Origin: Polytrichum commune | Taxonomy: Eukaryota > Streptophyta > Polytrichopsida > Polytrichales > Polytrichaceae | DNA: 64,000 nt | Assembly (NCBI GenBank): GCA_950295325.1 | Contig: OX485803.1 | Location: 44,657,554 to 44,721,553, forward strand | Reading direction: 5' to 3' | Part shown: piece by piece, positions 34,823 through 47,093 of the stretch | Layout of the letters: the number at the start of each line of letters is the position of its first letter | How positions within the stretch are numbered: position 1 is the stretch's first letter | Program-made: the position numbers and the translations under genes | Notes under the pieces: model-generated | The model's input: only the letters and a program-made list of their open reading frames with translations | Told to the model about the DNA's origin: nothing | The model's database searches: none

Positions 34823-36647
34823 TCATGGAAACACTCATGATAGACTTAAAATGTGATCTTTAAGTCATCTATGTGTCTCATATAAGTTATTAGGACAACG
34901 TTTGGTTTATTTCATATTATTTCATATTTTGGGTCACCCACATGGGGTTTTTAGCCTTTCTTAATTCTCAATTTAATTATACCGTCAAGCAATTGTCTTT
35001 ACCTCATCACCAATCACAAAGGTAAGCATCCATTACATGAGACAATAAACAAAACCACAACCCAAATGGGATTATAGTCTTGGTTCATTATGCAATCCTT
35101 TAAGTTCAACACCCAAGCTTCTTTTAAGAATACCTACTAGTTTCTTAGTTCATTGTTACTATTCAAATCTAGTATCTAGGTTATGTGTATCATAAACATT
35201 GGAATAACATCGATTTGTTGTGGTCATATATCACACTCGGTAAAAATTGATACTTACTCATGATTCAACCTCCATGGGACAAATCTCTTGTCATCACGTT
35301 GCCCCTCACAGGTGATAGTCTTGCCTACTCACCCTTTCAACTTCCAGCATGCCAAAGGTTAGAAAGGTCGAAAAAAAGAGGTGCATGGTTATGGTAGTTC
35401 ATACTCTTTTACACCGCTAAGTACAAGTGACGGTTTAGTTTCTTAGTCAATTGCTCCATCGTGCTAAGTTGAGGGGGATGAGCGTATTCTTACCTCAATT
35501 TGCAAGGCAACATACTATAAGATATGTTAATTTATTTCTCGAATTCTTCCTCTCACAAGAATGATCATCTTTGTCTTAGGAAAGTGTAACCATGTATATC
35601 ACTTATCCAAGACTCATCCCTTCTTCTATCCACCCACTTCTCCATTCCACTTCTCCATTCAGTACCAACACCTTGGATACTTCTCGATTGCTTCAAATTT
35701 AGATAATAATCTTACAATCAAGAATCACTCCTAGAGTACGTGAGGTAGGAATCTAATCGCTCAACAACAAGGCTAAAATTCACATTGACCATAGAATTAC
35801 ATCAAAAGTATTTTTATTGCTCCACACATAGCTCACCAAGAGAGAAGAGAATTGTCCCCTTCACCTCAAAATTGTATATCAATACTACTCCATGAAAGCA
35901 TGTAGATATCAACCTACATCTCTCTTCCAATGAAGCTATGATCTTTACACCTACTACTTCTTGATACCTCCAATCCATAGCCTATTTAAACCTTCAAAAT
36001 TACATTTTCCAATTCACTTAAGATCATGTTCCCATTTAAATCTTATTTGAACTAACATAACCAACAAATTAGCACCACACTAATTATTTCCACGCAAAGT
36101 TTCCACCCACACTAATAGCTTGGGGAAGTCACTCTGTCTTGCGTTATGTAACCACGTGCATACAAAGGGTATTTTTATGGGGGCTATTTCCCTCCTCATT
36201 TGGATTTTAGGGAACCCTCTAAAGAAATAAATAAACAACTTCACCAGATATTTAGCACCCTATAGGTGATTATAAAAGAAAACCTAGACTATTTCAAATG
36301 ATGCTAAATTACTTATAAAATTTTGATTTACTCGTTTTGTACGAAGGCAAACTTAAGACTCCAATATGGCATGGTGTATATCCACATTGCTATATATTGG
36401 TGAAAGAAGAGTGTACACATCATAACCCAGTCATTCAATTTTCATTCATTTTGCATGTATTATATGTGAATATACTCATTTTATTTGTATTCTTTTAATC
36501 ATTTATTATTTTTGTCATACTACCTCAAAGTTTCTATTTTTTTTTTGCCAATGAATAAAAATCACCCTATAGTTGTTCTCATGCGATTTCTACTTTTCGA
36601 CTAGTCACCCCCCCCCCCAAAAGACTAATAGGACTATTTGGTGTATT
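34823..36647. other. noncoding DNA, no gene seen
   Basis: AT-rich with no supported open frame. A C10 tract lies near 36608-36617. Confidence 0.45.
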
Positions 36648-36780
36648 TACAAATGAACCAATTGAGTTTGAGAAATAACTAGTGGAAGTTCAAGACTTCA
36701 GGAGAATACCCGATCATTTTAGAGGCATTTGTGGGATATACTCAATTTAATAAAGAAAATCCAGAAGGTCACAACATGTA
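36648..36780 (+). repeat. dispersed repeat D, copy 2 (partial)
   Basis: It matches the first about 130 bp of 1618-1835 (gagtttgagaaataac, gaagttcaagac, gatcatt, ggcatttgtgggatatac). Confidence 0.6.
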
Positions 36781-36884
36781 ACTTGTTGGATGTTGAACGG
36801 GGAGGAATGGTGGGGTGATGGCATCACCACCACCACCACGTTTTGTTGTTGTATGTTAGATATTATTAGTCGTCCACTGTCATA

Positions 36885-37540
36885 CATGCATATTCATCTG
36901 GCGAGAACCGGTGCAATAAGAATACGGCTTGCCAATGTTGATTGAAGAGGAGGCCACACATGCAAAAAAAAAATGCCAAGTTTTGAAATGGAGTTTGGTA
37001 AGCCAATGTAAAAGAACTCTTGCCATGACATGCGCCTAACTTCAAGGAGCTTGGTTTCAAGGTCGGTCCTTATTTTTTGAGTCAAAACCGTATGTTTCTG
37101 ACTCAGATAGAAAACAATGGTTTTATACCTTGCAAAACCGCCATCTTGGATTAGAGTTGGTATTGGACATATCCATTCAATAAAGAGGGACCAACCTTGG
37201 AAACCAAGCTCCTCATCATGTGCCTAATTTCAAGGAGCTCAATGTCAAGGTTGGTCCCTCTTGTTTGGGTCAAAACCATCCGTCTCTCACCTCGATGGAA
37301 AAAGAAGGTTTAAACCTTGCAAAACCGCCGTCTTGGATCAAAGTTGAAACAAACATTTATATTCAATAAAGATGGACCAACCTACCTAGACACCAAACTC
37401 CTGGAAATGAGGCACATGTCAAAGCCAGATTTCTTTCACCTTGGCTCACCAAACTCCGTTTCGAAACCGCCGTTTTCAAATCGACGTGGCCTCCACATGA
37501 ATTGTAACTTTGCAATGGCAAAGTCGAGGATGAAGCGGTG
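36885..37540. repeat. imperfect inverted repeat with coding-like arms
   Basis: The left arm (36885-37080) and the right arm (about 37370-37540) are inverted copies. Read outward from the centre, both encode a related peptide: TKLLEVRRMSWQEFF on the minus strand at left and TKLLEMRHMSKPDFF on the plus strand at right, each followed by G-x-PNS-x-SK. The centre holds two direct copies of a further block (about 37030-37155 and 37234-37340) sharing ttgcaaaaccgcc and tcttggat. It may be a captured gene fragment in a foldback. No family recognised. Confidence 0.65.
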
Positions 37541-37739
37541 AAAAGGTGCCTCCCATGGGAACTTGGCTTTAGGCCGTGACACTCGAGTCCAAGAAAACGA
37601 GAAACGTGCATGCAATGGCCCTTCCACTTGCTTGTGAGTAAGTAAGCCGACGAGAGTCGTTTAGCAAAGTGCATCCTTGGCTCGCTCGCTTTGGATTGCG
37701 ATCCAAAAAGGGGCCAAGGAATCCACACATTTCTAGGAT

Positions 37740-38050
37740 GTCGGATCAAACTCCAAATTTATTGTCACTTCACTATTATGGTCGGACTCAAGTCTTCTTA
37801 AGTCCCCTCTCTAACGAGGATGACCGGGAGCAATCAACCCTTCCAAGTGGTGCCCGGGAAGTTTTAGGGCATACTCGGTTGAGATCCTTGTGTTTGCAAG
37901 TCCAACCGGTTACATGTTGACATCCTTCGGTTTTCCTTTATTAAATTGGGGTATATTATATAAATTCCTCTAAAATGATTAGTAATTTTCCTATAGTCTT
38001 CAACTTCAACCGGTTGTTTTTCAAACTCAACCGGTTCATTTGTAACTAAC
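37740..38050 (-). repeat. dispersed repeat D, copy 3
   Basis: Its reverse complement matches 1618-1835 and continues further to about 37740. It has several AACCGGTT motifs (37900, 38010, 38028). A 90-bp fragment of the same family lies inside the hAT element at about 22440-22545. Confidence 0.65.
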
Positions 38051-38639
38051 TATTGGTTCTCCTTGATCATAGCTTCCAAGGTTCTAAATCCCAAGTGTGC
38101 AAGTTTGACAAATTCCATTTGACGTTCAGTTTCAAGTGTAGTTCCAAAGTGTCACGTGATGTTCTAAAATACGGAAATAAATGTCATTTAACATCTCATT
38201 TTTACTCTAAAACATCACCTCAATGGCGGGGTGTCTTTTTCAATTCTCAATGCATCGGTTGATGTGTGAGTTTACTCCTATTTTTCACAATTCACACTGC
38301 GTGATAAGTACAAAGTTGTGCGTGCCAATTAACGTGCATTTTTATTATGCTAGTTTCTCATAAACTTGATTTTATGTAATTCAGAGTGTGGTAATGTCGT
38401 TGATCAAAGTTGTAGTCTATTTAAGTGATGAATTCAGGTTGTTTTGACTTTCGTGTCCTTACTGGAATTATGGTATTCAACAACAATTCATATTGAGTGT
38501 GACAGATTAAATTGGATAGATTACGAAGAAAGGCTATTGTTATGTTCAAGTGTAATTTCACATAGAGGAGCACTAGAGAGTTCTTACTAGTTGTTAGAGA
38601 CAGAAGGCCGACATGCCAACGCCAAAGCACAAGAGGCAG

Positions 38640-38755
38640 TTGACCACCTGGCAAGTTTTCCGTCAAGTAGAGAGGAGATTTCACAGCCGGGATTCGAACC
38701 GCCAACCTCTTCCTTGAGATCTGGGTATCTCTCCACCATCATCCGGTAGTTTAAG
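38640..38755 (-). repeat. tRNA-like SINE candidate
   Basis: On the minus strand, GGTTCGAATCCCGGC is a perfect pol III B-box with T-arm-like context. About 35-40 bp upstream, gatggtggagagataccc is a weak A-box or D-arm. T-stem pairing is poor and there is no acceptor stem, so this is not a tRNA gene. A tRNA-derived SINE head or decayed tRNA is most likely. Confidence 0.45.
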
Positions 38756-41700
38756 GTCATCTCGGACCATTAATCTTTGCTTCTCAGCCTATAGCATGTG
38801 AGAGAGGTGGATTGGTCTGAATGGAGGATTGAATAAGTTCATATCTAGGATGTTTATGATATGTAAGTAACATGACATAAATTAAAAGAAGAGGTCATAA
38901 AGTTGTTAATGTTTGTGAGAGAACCTCAGGTGGCCTTGGCTTGTGTGAATATTGTAAGTTGATGAATGAGTTGTAGAGATAAAGAGGTGTTACCTGAGAT
39001 TATGCTTCCATATCAAGACTCTTATTCAATGAGAAGATACAAGTTCATGTTTCGAGAAGTAATATCTTTAATACACAACACAGAAACCCACACCATAGAT
39101 TGTAAATCTAGTGAATTTGAAATCTATTGTTTATCCTTCCTAAGTGCACTACGATTAGCATGAGAAATATAGGAACATTGTACAATGGATGATTGATGTA
39201 GGTGTGTTGTAGTATTCAATGTTAACACCCTTGGGATTCAGCCGAAGAGAATACATATAGGTGGAAAGGCATTTGAAAAGTCAATAGTCTGACCTTTGGA
39301 GTTCTAGCCACAATTCTTACCTTTATATTGCTAATTATTCATACCCACCACAACCTAGAAGAGTAAAACTCAACCGTTATACATTTGCGTATTAAAAAGT
39401 TGAATCCCTTGTCGGCTTGTGGTGTAGCTAAAGCGTAAGGAATCCAATGGTGCCGTATATAGTCTTACATGGAGAATATTCATCATTCGTAATTGGAATT
39501 GAGGTAAAAAGACTATAGTCTGACAACATAATTAATATAGAAAACTAAATAAGGAAACTAAAAACCTTGTAAGGGTGATTGCACTGTTAGTTCAAGTTAC
39601 ATTGAAAGGACTAATAAACAAAAGACTATTGGCTACACCAAAGTGCCCTTGGCTTTGGTAAAGAGACAAATTGGGTTACCACATGCGAGACAATTGTTGA
39701 TGGTTGTGCCTATGCGTGTGCCTATGCTTGCACACCGCACAAGGTCCAAGTCCAATGAACTCATTGCCAAACTATTGACATGGTAAAAAGAGTGAGGTGT
39801 GTGATTGTCATGAATGCATATACTGAAATTGAGAGATCTCCCATGAATTGTCAATCAAAATCCAAAATAACTTGAAGTAAACATGTGATTGTCCTATTAA
39901 AACTTATTTACGACACCTAGACGGTATACAAATCATCTTTTAAGTCTTCTTTAAGTGCTTCCCTGGGTTTGTTCATAATTCAAATCTAAACTACAGTCCT
40001 CAAGAGGAAGAGCACTAACAAAAGGTTCAAAGAGTTGGTGTTCTCAAATTCTAAAGAGGTTAGCGATGTAGGGCAAAAATAATGGGTTATTTGCGAAAAA
40101 CCCAAATTACTTTGAGGATTGTTTCCTTTAGAAAGAAGCTTGCTTGTTCTACACCCACAAAGCCATCCATGGGGGGTCACTTTGTGCTTTGTACGAGTGA
40201 TGTGCATCATAACATAGGAAAAATTAAGTGCATTAAAACAAAGATTATAAAGGAATTACAAATAATGAAGGGTCCGTTAAAAGTAGACAATCTTATTATA
40301 AGTAAAGTAGATAAGCATAAAATGTGGGCCATTATTTTATAGTAGAACCAATGTAAGGGTTGAAGTTTAGGGTCCTAGGATTTATGTATAGTATGATTTG
40401 TTTGTAAGCATTCAATAGGCCAACAAATGTGAATAAAGTTAGTAGTGCTACTAACATTTTATTTGAACATATGAGAGTTCTATGTTGGATTGGGAAAGTG
40501 TAGGCCATGAAAAGCAGCATGCTGGGCATACATTTGGGATACTAAGGCAACCGGTTGACCTTTTGGCCCGAGTCAAAGAATAGGAGGAAGAATCCTCACA
40601 ATCCCTATATTAAGATAGTGTTGCAATATTATAGAAATCATCTAGGCCGTGACAAATTCAATCACATTGATAATTAATGTGATGTGGATTGTATAATTTC
40701 TACTATGACCATTAGCTACAATGCTACTAACAAAGTATACACACTAAATAGAATTGATGCAGAGGAGCTTGAAAAGTTTGTGACCGAGAGAAATTTATAG
40801 GTTTTATGTATAAGGTTTTGTGCTCGTATGTACATAGGCTCCTATGGAGTGGGTGTTGTGATTTTTAACACACAATGTTTTTTTTTGGGGGGTGAATACA
40901 CCCTGCACGTTTGTACTACATATGGTGTGTGTGACGTGGTTGTGTTTTGCTTGAAGTCCCTCTGAAGTTCATGACTTCAAAAACCGTGTTTGAAATAATA
41001 TGTATGCAATGGTATTTGTGAACTGGGATTACTTTTTATTCCTTACAAGGAAAATAGACTGCAATAAATTACATTAACATGGGAAATATAAGTAATGTTA
41101 GGGTGCAAACAAATAGGTCATTCTAGAGAGAAAAAGTAACTATAAGGAACCTTTAAGTCATGACTTGGAAGTAAATAGCCCCTAAACAAATATCCCTCTG
41201 CTGCACGTGGTGCACAAAAATCTTATAAAGTGACCCACCTGTGAAACCATCCCTCTAGTGACTGCTAAAACCATGCCCACACTAAAGCCAATAAAGATTG
41301 TTCGTCCTACTCACTAGATGTAACGTACTATAATTTTGTTAGTGCATACAAGACAAGATTTCCAATTGAGATGGAAACTCTCCCACTGGTGTGGGCCAGT
41401 CATTGGTCTTAGTGCGGGCATGATGTAAGCAAGTGCTTCCATTGATCAAGGTTGCTTTTAGTCTCTTCAAGATGTTATGCTCCCACATCCATGAACTTGA
41501 ATTTTGGTTGAGCCACCTCTTACTCCCATGAATCATGTCTTGTCTTGTGACACCCAATGTGTCCCCCGTATGTGATGACACTAGGATTGGACAGTTGGCC
41601 AATCATCCCAACTAATTTGGGTCCTCGTTGTGGATTCAAGACCGGCTCAAAGGTAAGTCCAAAGAAGAAACTTAATCTTTCTAAGCATTACCTCCAAGAA

Positions 41701-42856
41701 AGCCCAACCGGTGGTGATAAACATGGTAAAACATCACAAGGAAGACAACAAGACTTAGTTGATGATGAGGTCACGGCCTACAAGAGAAAGTCTTCTTTAT
41801 ACTCTAGTAAATACACACAAGACATCATTCACTCATAAACGCCAACAACAAAGGCAACCATCCATAGGATAATATCATCCCATCATGGGTGTTTACAATG
41901 CTCATGTCCAATGATAAAAATGTACATGCTTGGCCAAGTTTCACCAAAGCATTATGTATATCCAAGGCATGCCACAATTGGTCCATGTATACCAACTCCC
42001 AATCTCACCTTATAAATAATAGAGTTCAAATTCACACAAGACATGTATACACACCAAGCCATCAAATTAAAACGTGACAAATACATCCCCTTTATTGAAG
42101 CAATCAAAGCACAAGGATTGGAAAGTTAATCCACACACAATGATTACCACAAGAAGCCCTTGCTCCACACATACCAAGAGCATTGAACTACTTGAAAGCC
42201 TTCGCATTACCCCCAACATTATCAAAAAATCAACGAACACCATCCACCATAATGCAATCAAATATCTCACATACCTAGTCCTCAACAAGCGGAAATTCAA
42301 AACAAATAAGAACCCATACAACCACCCACACGAAGATCCTAATTACCCTAACTATTCCCACCTACCGGAAGGATAGGCAATAAAGCCTACCTTTGTAACA
42401 AGGGGACCTTTGACCATAATAGGACCAACATACTCAAATCCATGCCAATGGTAATACCAATGATCATTTTTCAAATTTCCTTTTTCTAGAAATTGGTGTT
42501 GAGAATATACTAGATATATTTCAAAAAATCATCAAATACATGGAATATCCCATGAACAATTTTCATTACTTCATAGATCCCCTACATATACTCATTCATC
42601 GCACATGGTTCATATCCCTAAAAGGTTTATCCCTTTCCCCAACCAATAAGCAACAATTTTACACTAGCTAATCTCGAGCCCGAATCCATATTTGGAATTC
42701 TCCATGATCGCCACCATGTTGTCCACTAGGAGCTCGTTGGCATTGATGGAGATGGAGATCACTTGCTGCATAATTTTTAGGAAGGTGGAAACCTTAAACT
42801 TGGCCCCAAATGTGGAAACAAAAGTTAGTTGTTGAGACTTTGCTTCCATCTATATA
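38756..42856. other. noncoding DNA, no gene seen
   Basis: Short open frames (for example the minus frame at 41339-41602) lack recognisable domains. No repeats with clear termini were found by eye. Confidence 0.4.
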
Positions 42857-43205
42857 CACTACAACCTCCCTAATATCACGCATGTGGCAACCAAAGTGTA
42901 CATTATATTAAGGAGGTTTGCAATGTTAGCATGGATGCATGATAATAGAGAATTAGTGTAGCATGTGGCGTTATGGAATGACACAAAGTCAACATTGCGA
43001 TAATGACAATGATGACAACTTGATGCATGCAAGCTTGTGATTTAAATTCTTTGGTGGATTATTTCAATGTCCAAACCCGTGATATCTGAGAGGGAAACGT
43101 GACAACAAGGAAGGAGATTAAAACTTATCACATTTGTTCCTTATAGTTTCATGATATAAGAGGGGGAGTGGCATTACAGAGGGTGACATTACGGAGGTTA
43201 GGGTG
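42857..43205 (-). mobile_element. MITE family B, copy 2 (CACTA-like)
   Basis: About 349 bp. The left tip is CACTACAACCTCCCTAATAT; the right tip reverse-complemented is CACCCTAACCTCCGTAATGT. It is inverted relative to 20883-21253. TA lies at both borders. The CACTA tip suggests a CACTA-derived non-autonomous element. Confidence 0.8.
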
Positions 43206-44106
43206 TACAACGAAGCTTATGGTGATGGGTGGCTACAAAAGATGGACATTTCCAATTAGCTTATAAAAAGAAAAAACACCACCTGCTAGAAATTCATCCC
43301 CAAAACAAACATGTGACAAAAGAAAGATGAAACAAATGTGGGAAGGTGGGATTTCAAGCTCAAAAGGTTGGCGTGGTGGGGGAAAATTAGGGGGAGGTGG
43401 CAGGCATGGACATAAGGTGGCAACATGGCATGGGCAATAGGACAAATTAAGCATGACAATTTATTGAATAAATAAATAAATAAATGTAGTTTTTTTCTTA
43501 AATGGCTCCATGGGGACATGGTGGTGGGTCATGGGGGCTAATAGCATGGGCATGTACATACATACATATGACGGGTATGCACAAGCATGGACATATGGGT
43601 GCATGGGTGTATGGGGTTGGGTTCATTTGGGATACCACTTCATATGCATGGGTGCAACAGGTTGGGATGGCATGGGTCCAAGCTAGTAGCATTACATTTG
43701 AAGTCCATGAGCCAGAATTGATGAGTTGCATTCAAAACAAGTCCTCAAAATGATCAGTTCTTGCCTAGTATGCCCATATATTTGAGATTTTTGTTTACCC
43801 CTAAAAACTTTCTAGGATTTTGACATGGGGGGTGGACTCGTCATACCAATTACAAACTAATGGGAGTCTAAAAAAAGGGGTTTTTATTTGAGGTATTAGT
43901 GTACATAGTATACATAAGGGAGAGATATTATTTTTCACTAGTGTGTACATTTAAAAAGGCTATCAAAATTTGAAGTAAAGGTAGATGTTAAAAAGGTAGC
44001 CCTAAGATTTAGAGAATGGTTTTTTCCAATAGATGTGCTAGTTTTATGCACTTTACATTTTTATCCGTTATTTTCATAAGATATTCATCCCCAATGACTA
44101 CCTTAT
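43206..44106. other. noncoding DNA with a degenerate CATGGG-rich stretch
   Basis: At about 43500-43690 the plus strand is rich in gcatggg, catgggt and tatgggg repeats, strongly G over C. No gene seen. Confidence 0.4.
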
Positions 44107-46139
44107 TGTCAGCCATAAACCCCCACTCTTATGCGTCCTAGTCCAGGTGAGAGCCTATGGCTCACATGCACTTGATTGAATTCCCTTGGCCCTTGAAATC
44201 AAGTTCCCAATGCTCCACCGATGTAGATATTGAACACACAACTTTTATTCAGATGGCACGAGGTCCAAGTATTGAGCAATACTTTTTATTCTATTGACCA
44301 TTATATCCCACAACTACCTACTCCAAGCCTCAACCCACAATCATGAACCACTAAACTAGCCTGATCTATTTTCTAATGGCCCTTGAGTTAACCAAATCAC
44401 ACATTTGGCTCACGCATGCCCTTAATAGTTCCAACTACTAATCTAATCAAAATCCACTTAATCTCCTAATTAGCATCCCATTTTCAAGCCACGTATGGCT
44501 AGTCCACTGTAAAATAGACCTCTCCCTCTCGGTGCTCCAGTACACCCTCTGTCCGAGTTTAGCCTCCCCTGTTTCCAGCACGCTCAACTGATCTCTGTCT
44601 CCAGCAACCAGTTCCCCAGTATGGGTTCCAGCAGCCTTCACGTCGAAGGTAGCTGCCTCAAGTGGGCTAGGGCCTCCTTTCTTCCTGTTGAATCGCTTCG
44701 CAACCTTATTTCACCTTCTCCGAATACCGCGTTGAGATGCTCACCAATGTGAAGACAGAGTCCAAAGGCAGATAAGCTCGAGCAGATAGATCATGTTTTC
44801 TGCGACCAATGTACCTTACAATTGCTACGATCCCTGGAACTCAGTGGATAGAGAGAGTGAACAACGTTACGAGTGAGCTTCTGGAAGATTGATCTCACAG
44901 GCTTCGCCTCAAGGCAGAGTTCAATTCGATGTTGCTCAACACTCCCTTGAGCTTCTCTCACTGCCTTGAGACCAATCAGGCCCCCACTTCGTCATCTGCA
45001 CTGAATTAATCACCTCCGGATCCACATCCGTAGTAACTGATTGCTCCCCCCAGCTTCCGTACCAACTGAGGGACAATTCAGCGCTCGATCCACACCTCCG
45101 ACATAAACTTAAACTGAACGCCAAAGCCACAACAAGCCAAGAACTCGTCTCTTGACCTTAACTCGAATCTCACTTAATTCAACTGTAGCTTGCCCTCTGA
45201 GGCAACTCCTGGCCGTGTACACTCCGAAACCTCTTACCCACATCACTTGCCGACCCTCAGGTCACGCATTACTCCTTCCCCAATGCTGCAGATGTCATTT
45301 TCACTTCTCAAGCTGCGCTGATGAGAATCCACAGTAGCCATTCCCTCCCATGTTGCGACAACTCAGGTGAATTTGGTTGCTCGATTCGCCGTGGAATCCG
45401 GATGAGGCCGAGGGCGTGACCTCTTCAGTGAACCCGAACCGCAATGCCGGCCAGTTTGCAGAGTCAGGAGACTTACCGATGAATGCGATGGCACTTGCTT
45501 TGCTAGTGCCCTCCTGGGAACAGCTCCAGACACCGAAACTCTACTTGCAACCCTTGCACCTGAGCCACCTGTGCGGTTGCATTCCCGTGCTCCTTCCATC
45601 TTATCCCTCCTTACCACATTGGACTGGATATGTATAACCGTCTCTGCAGCAAGCATAACCCAAAACTCTGAATTTTGGCAGGGGTTCTGCCCTCCTGCCG
45701 CAACTCCTCCAACTTGTGCTCAGTCCCGAGAGAGCAAGAACAATAGCCATCCTCCTCAACCTTCCAGGCCTCCCCTTTGTTGATCCGAGAAATCCGAGGT
45801 CTAATCCATTTGGAAAGCCCCCCCCCCCCTCTAAACAACAGAACTCTCACCCTAAAACGAACAATTAACTTTAGCCTAAGCCACAATCCTAAAACAAATG
45901 CTAACCTAAGTCATAACCCAATTAACTCTAAGCTTTACCTAACGATTAGTTAATCTCCAAATTAATTCTTCTAGCCTCAAGCCCAAAGTAACTCCTACAC
46001 TAGTCATTAAACTCAACTCAAACCTAAACTTAAAAGCCTCACTCTTTTTATCTTTTTGCGTATTCAATGTAAATCAAAAGCCTAAGGTTTTAATGATTTT
46101 AAGATTAAGAACACATGTGGGCACAATATTGGGCTCACA
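44107..46139 (+). mobile_element. LTR of retrotransposon family F, copy 2
   Basis: It starts TGTCAGCCATAAACCC and ends ATATTGGGCTCACA, the same tips as the copies at 21928 and (inverted) 60849. 2033 bp. Flanking 5-mers differ (CTTAT and CATCC), so it lacks a matching target duplication. It may be a rearranged solo LTR or one LTR of a broken element. No PBS or internal gene follows. GC-rich open frames on both strands (44.9-45.9 kb) are within the LTR and are not called genes. Confidence 0.8.
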
Positions 46140-46653
46140 CATCCATTCTTGTAAGGATTTGCATTTAGGGTGTAAGTTATTACAAATTGGAACACCGGTT
46201 TCGTTAAAAGTGCACATTACCATGTGCACTTTTTTGGGGGATTATTTTTTGATATTTTATTCTCAACTTTTGGAATGATTGCGCAATAAATTCGTACTTT
46301 GACACAAATATTTTCAAATATTATTAGTTTCAAATAATTCCAAGACAAGGCTTATACACTATATGACCATCATATTTATATTGCATTTCACTTTTTTAGT
46401 AAAAACATTTAGATTATGAAATATATCAAAGGAATAAAACACATCCGTTTGTACATAGCTTAAAATACATTATTTCTAAACCTAATGAAAAGTGCGATAC
46501 ATACACCTCACCCTTGGGCCAAACACATGAAAATAAATTGAAACTAAGTGACACAACATTTGCTTCACCATAGAAGTAATAATATTGAAGTTGATGGTTC
46601 CAAAGAAAATAACGATATACTTGTATCATCTTATATTGAAATATCAATATATA

Positions 46654-46995
46654 TTATAACAAACATTTTTTTTCCAAACTATATAAATTTTTTTCAACAA
46701 CATCTCCAATGATGTTGGCGCATTTCAAAACATAAGAAGAAATTGCATTTGAGGCTTTTGAAACAACGAATATCTCGCAAAAATCCATATCATGTCTATA
46801 GGCAGGACCATGCTTTAGAACACCATACTTGTTTTCCATCCACGGATAAGTATAAATCTTTAGGAGCACATGTATATCATCGCGTGTGAGAAACCATCCA
46901 TAATCCTTAAAAGCATTCGAAGGCTTCAAATATTTATTCGGGGGGCCCTTGAAGGCCCACCCCCTTGTCCCACATGATATCACCTCCAAACTCAC
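46654..46995 (-). CDS. hypothetical 113-aa open frame inside the 3.6-kb element
   Basis: It lies between the left terminus and the long array, on the minus strand. The protein has a fairly complex composition, unlike the array-derived frames nearby: WAFKGPPNKYLKPSNAF, then YGWFLTRDDIHVLLK and a YPWMENKYG segment, and many aromatic residues. I recognise no domain and no DDE or zinc-finger pattern. It could be a remnant of an element-encoded protein or chance. Nothing upstream shows a promoter or clear splice acceptor. Confidence 0.25.
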   Translation of the reverse strand: MSLEVISCGTRGWAFKGPPNKYLKPSNAFKDYGWFLTRDDIHVLLKIYTYPWMENKYGVLKHGPAYRHDMDFCEIFVVSKASNAISSYVLKCANIIGDVVEKNLYSLEKKCLL

Positions 46996-47093
46996 TTCCT
47001 ACAAGCACACATAAACTATTTCAAGGACATAAAAATATCCTCTAAATACACTACATTTTATGCAATCACAACAAAATTTGATTTTCTCACTAA

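Noticed and set aside
38640-38755. Functional tRNA gene
   Set aside because: No acceptor stem and poor T-stem pairing despite the perfect B-box.
44936-45886. Open frames in LTR copy 2
   Set aside because: They are not conserved in frame or sequence with the other LTR copies as far as I can see; GC-rich DNA gives long chance frames.
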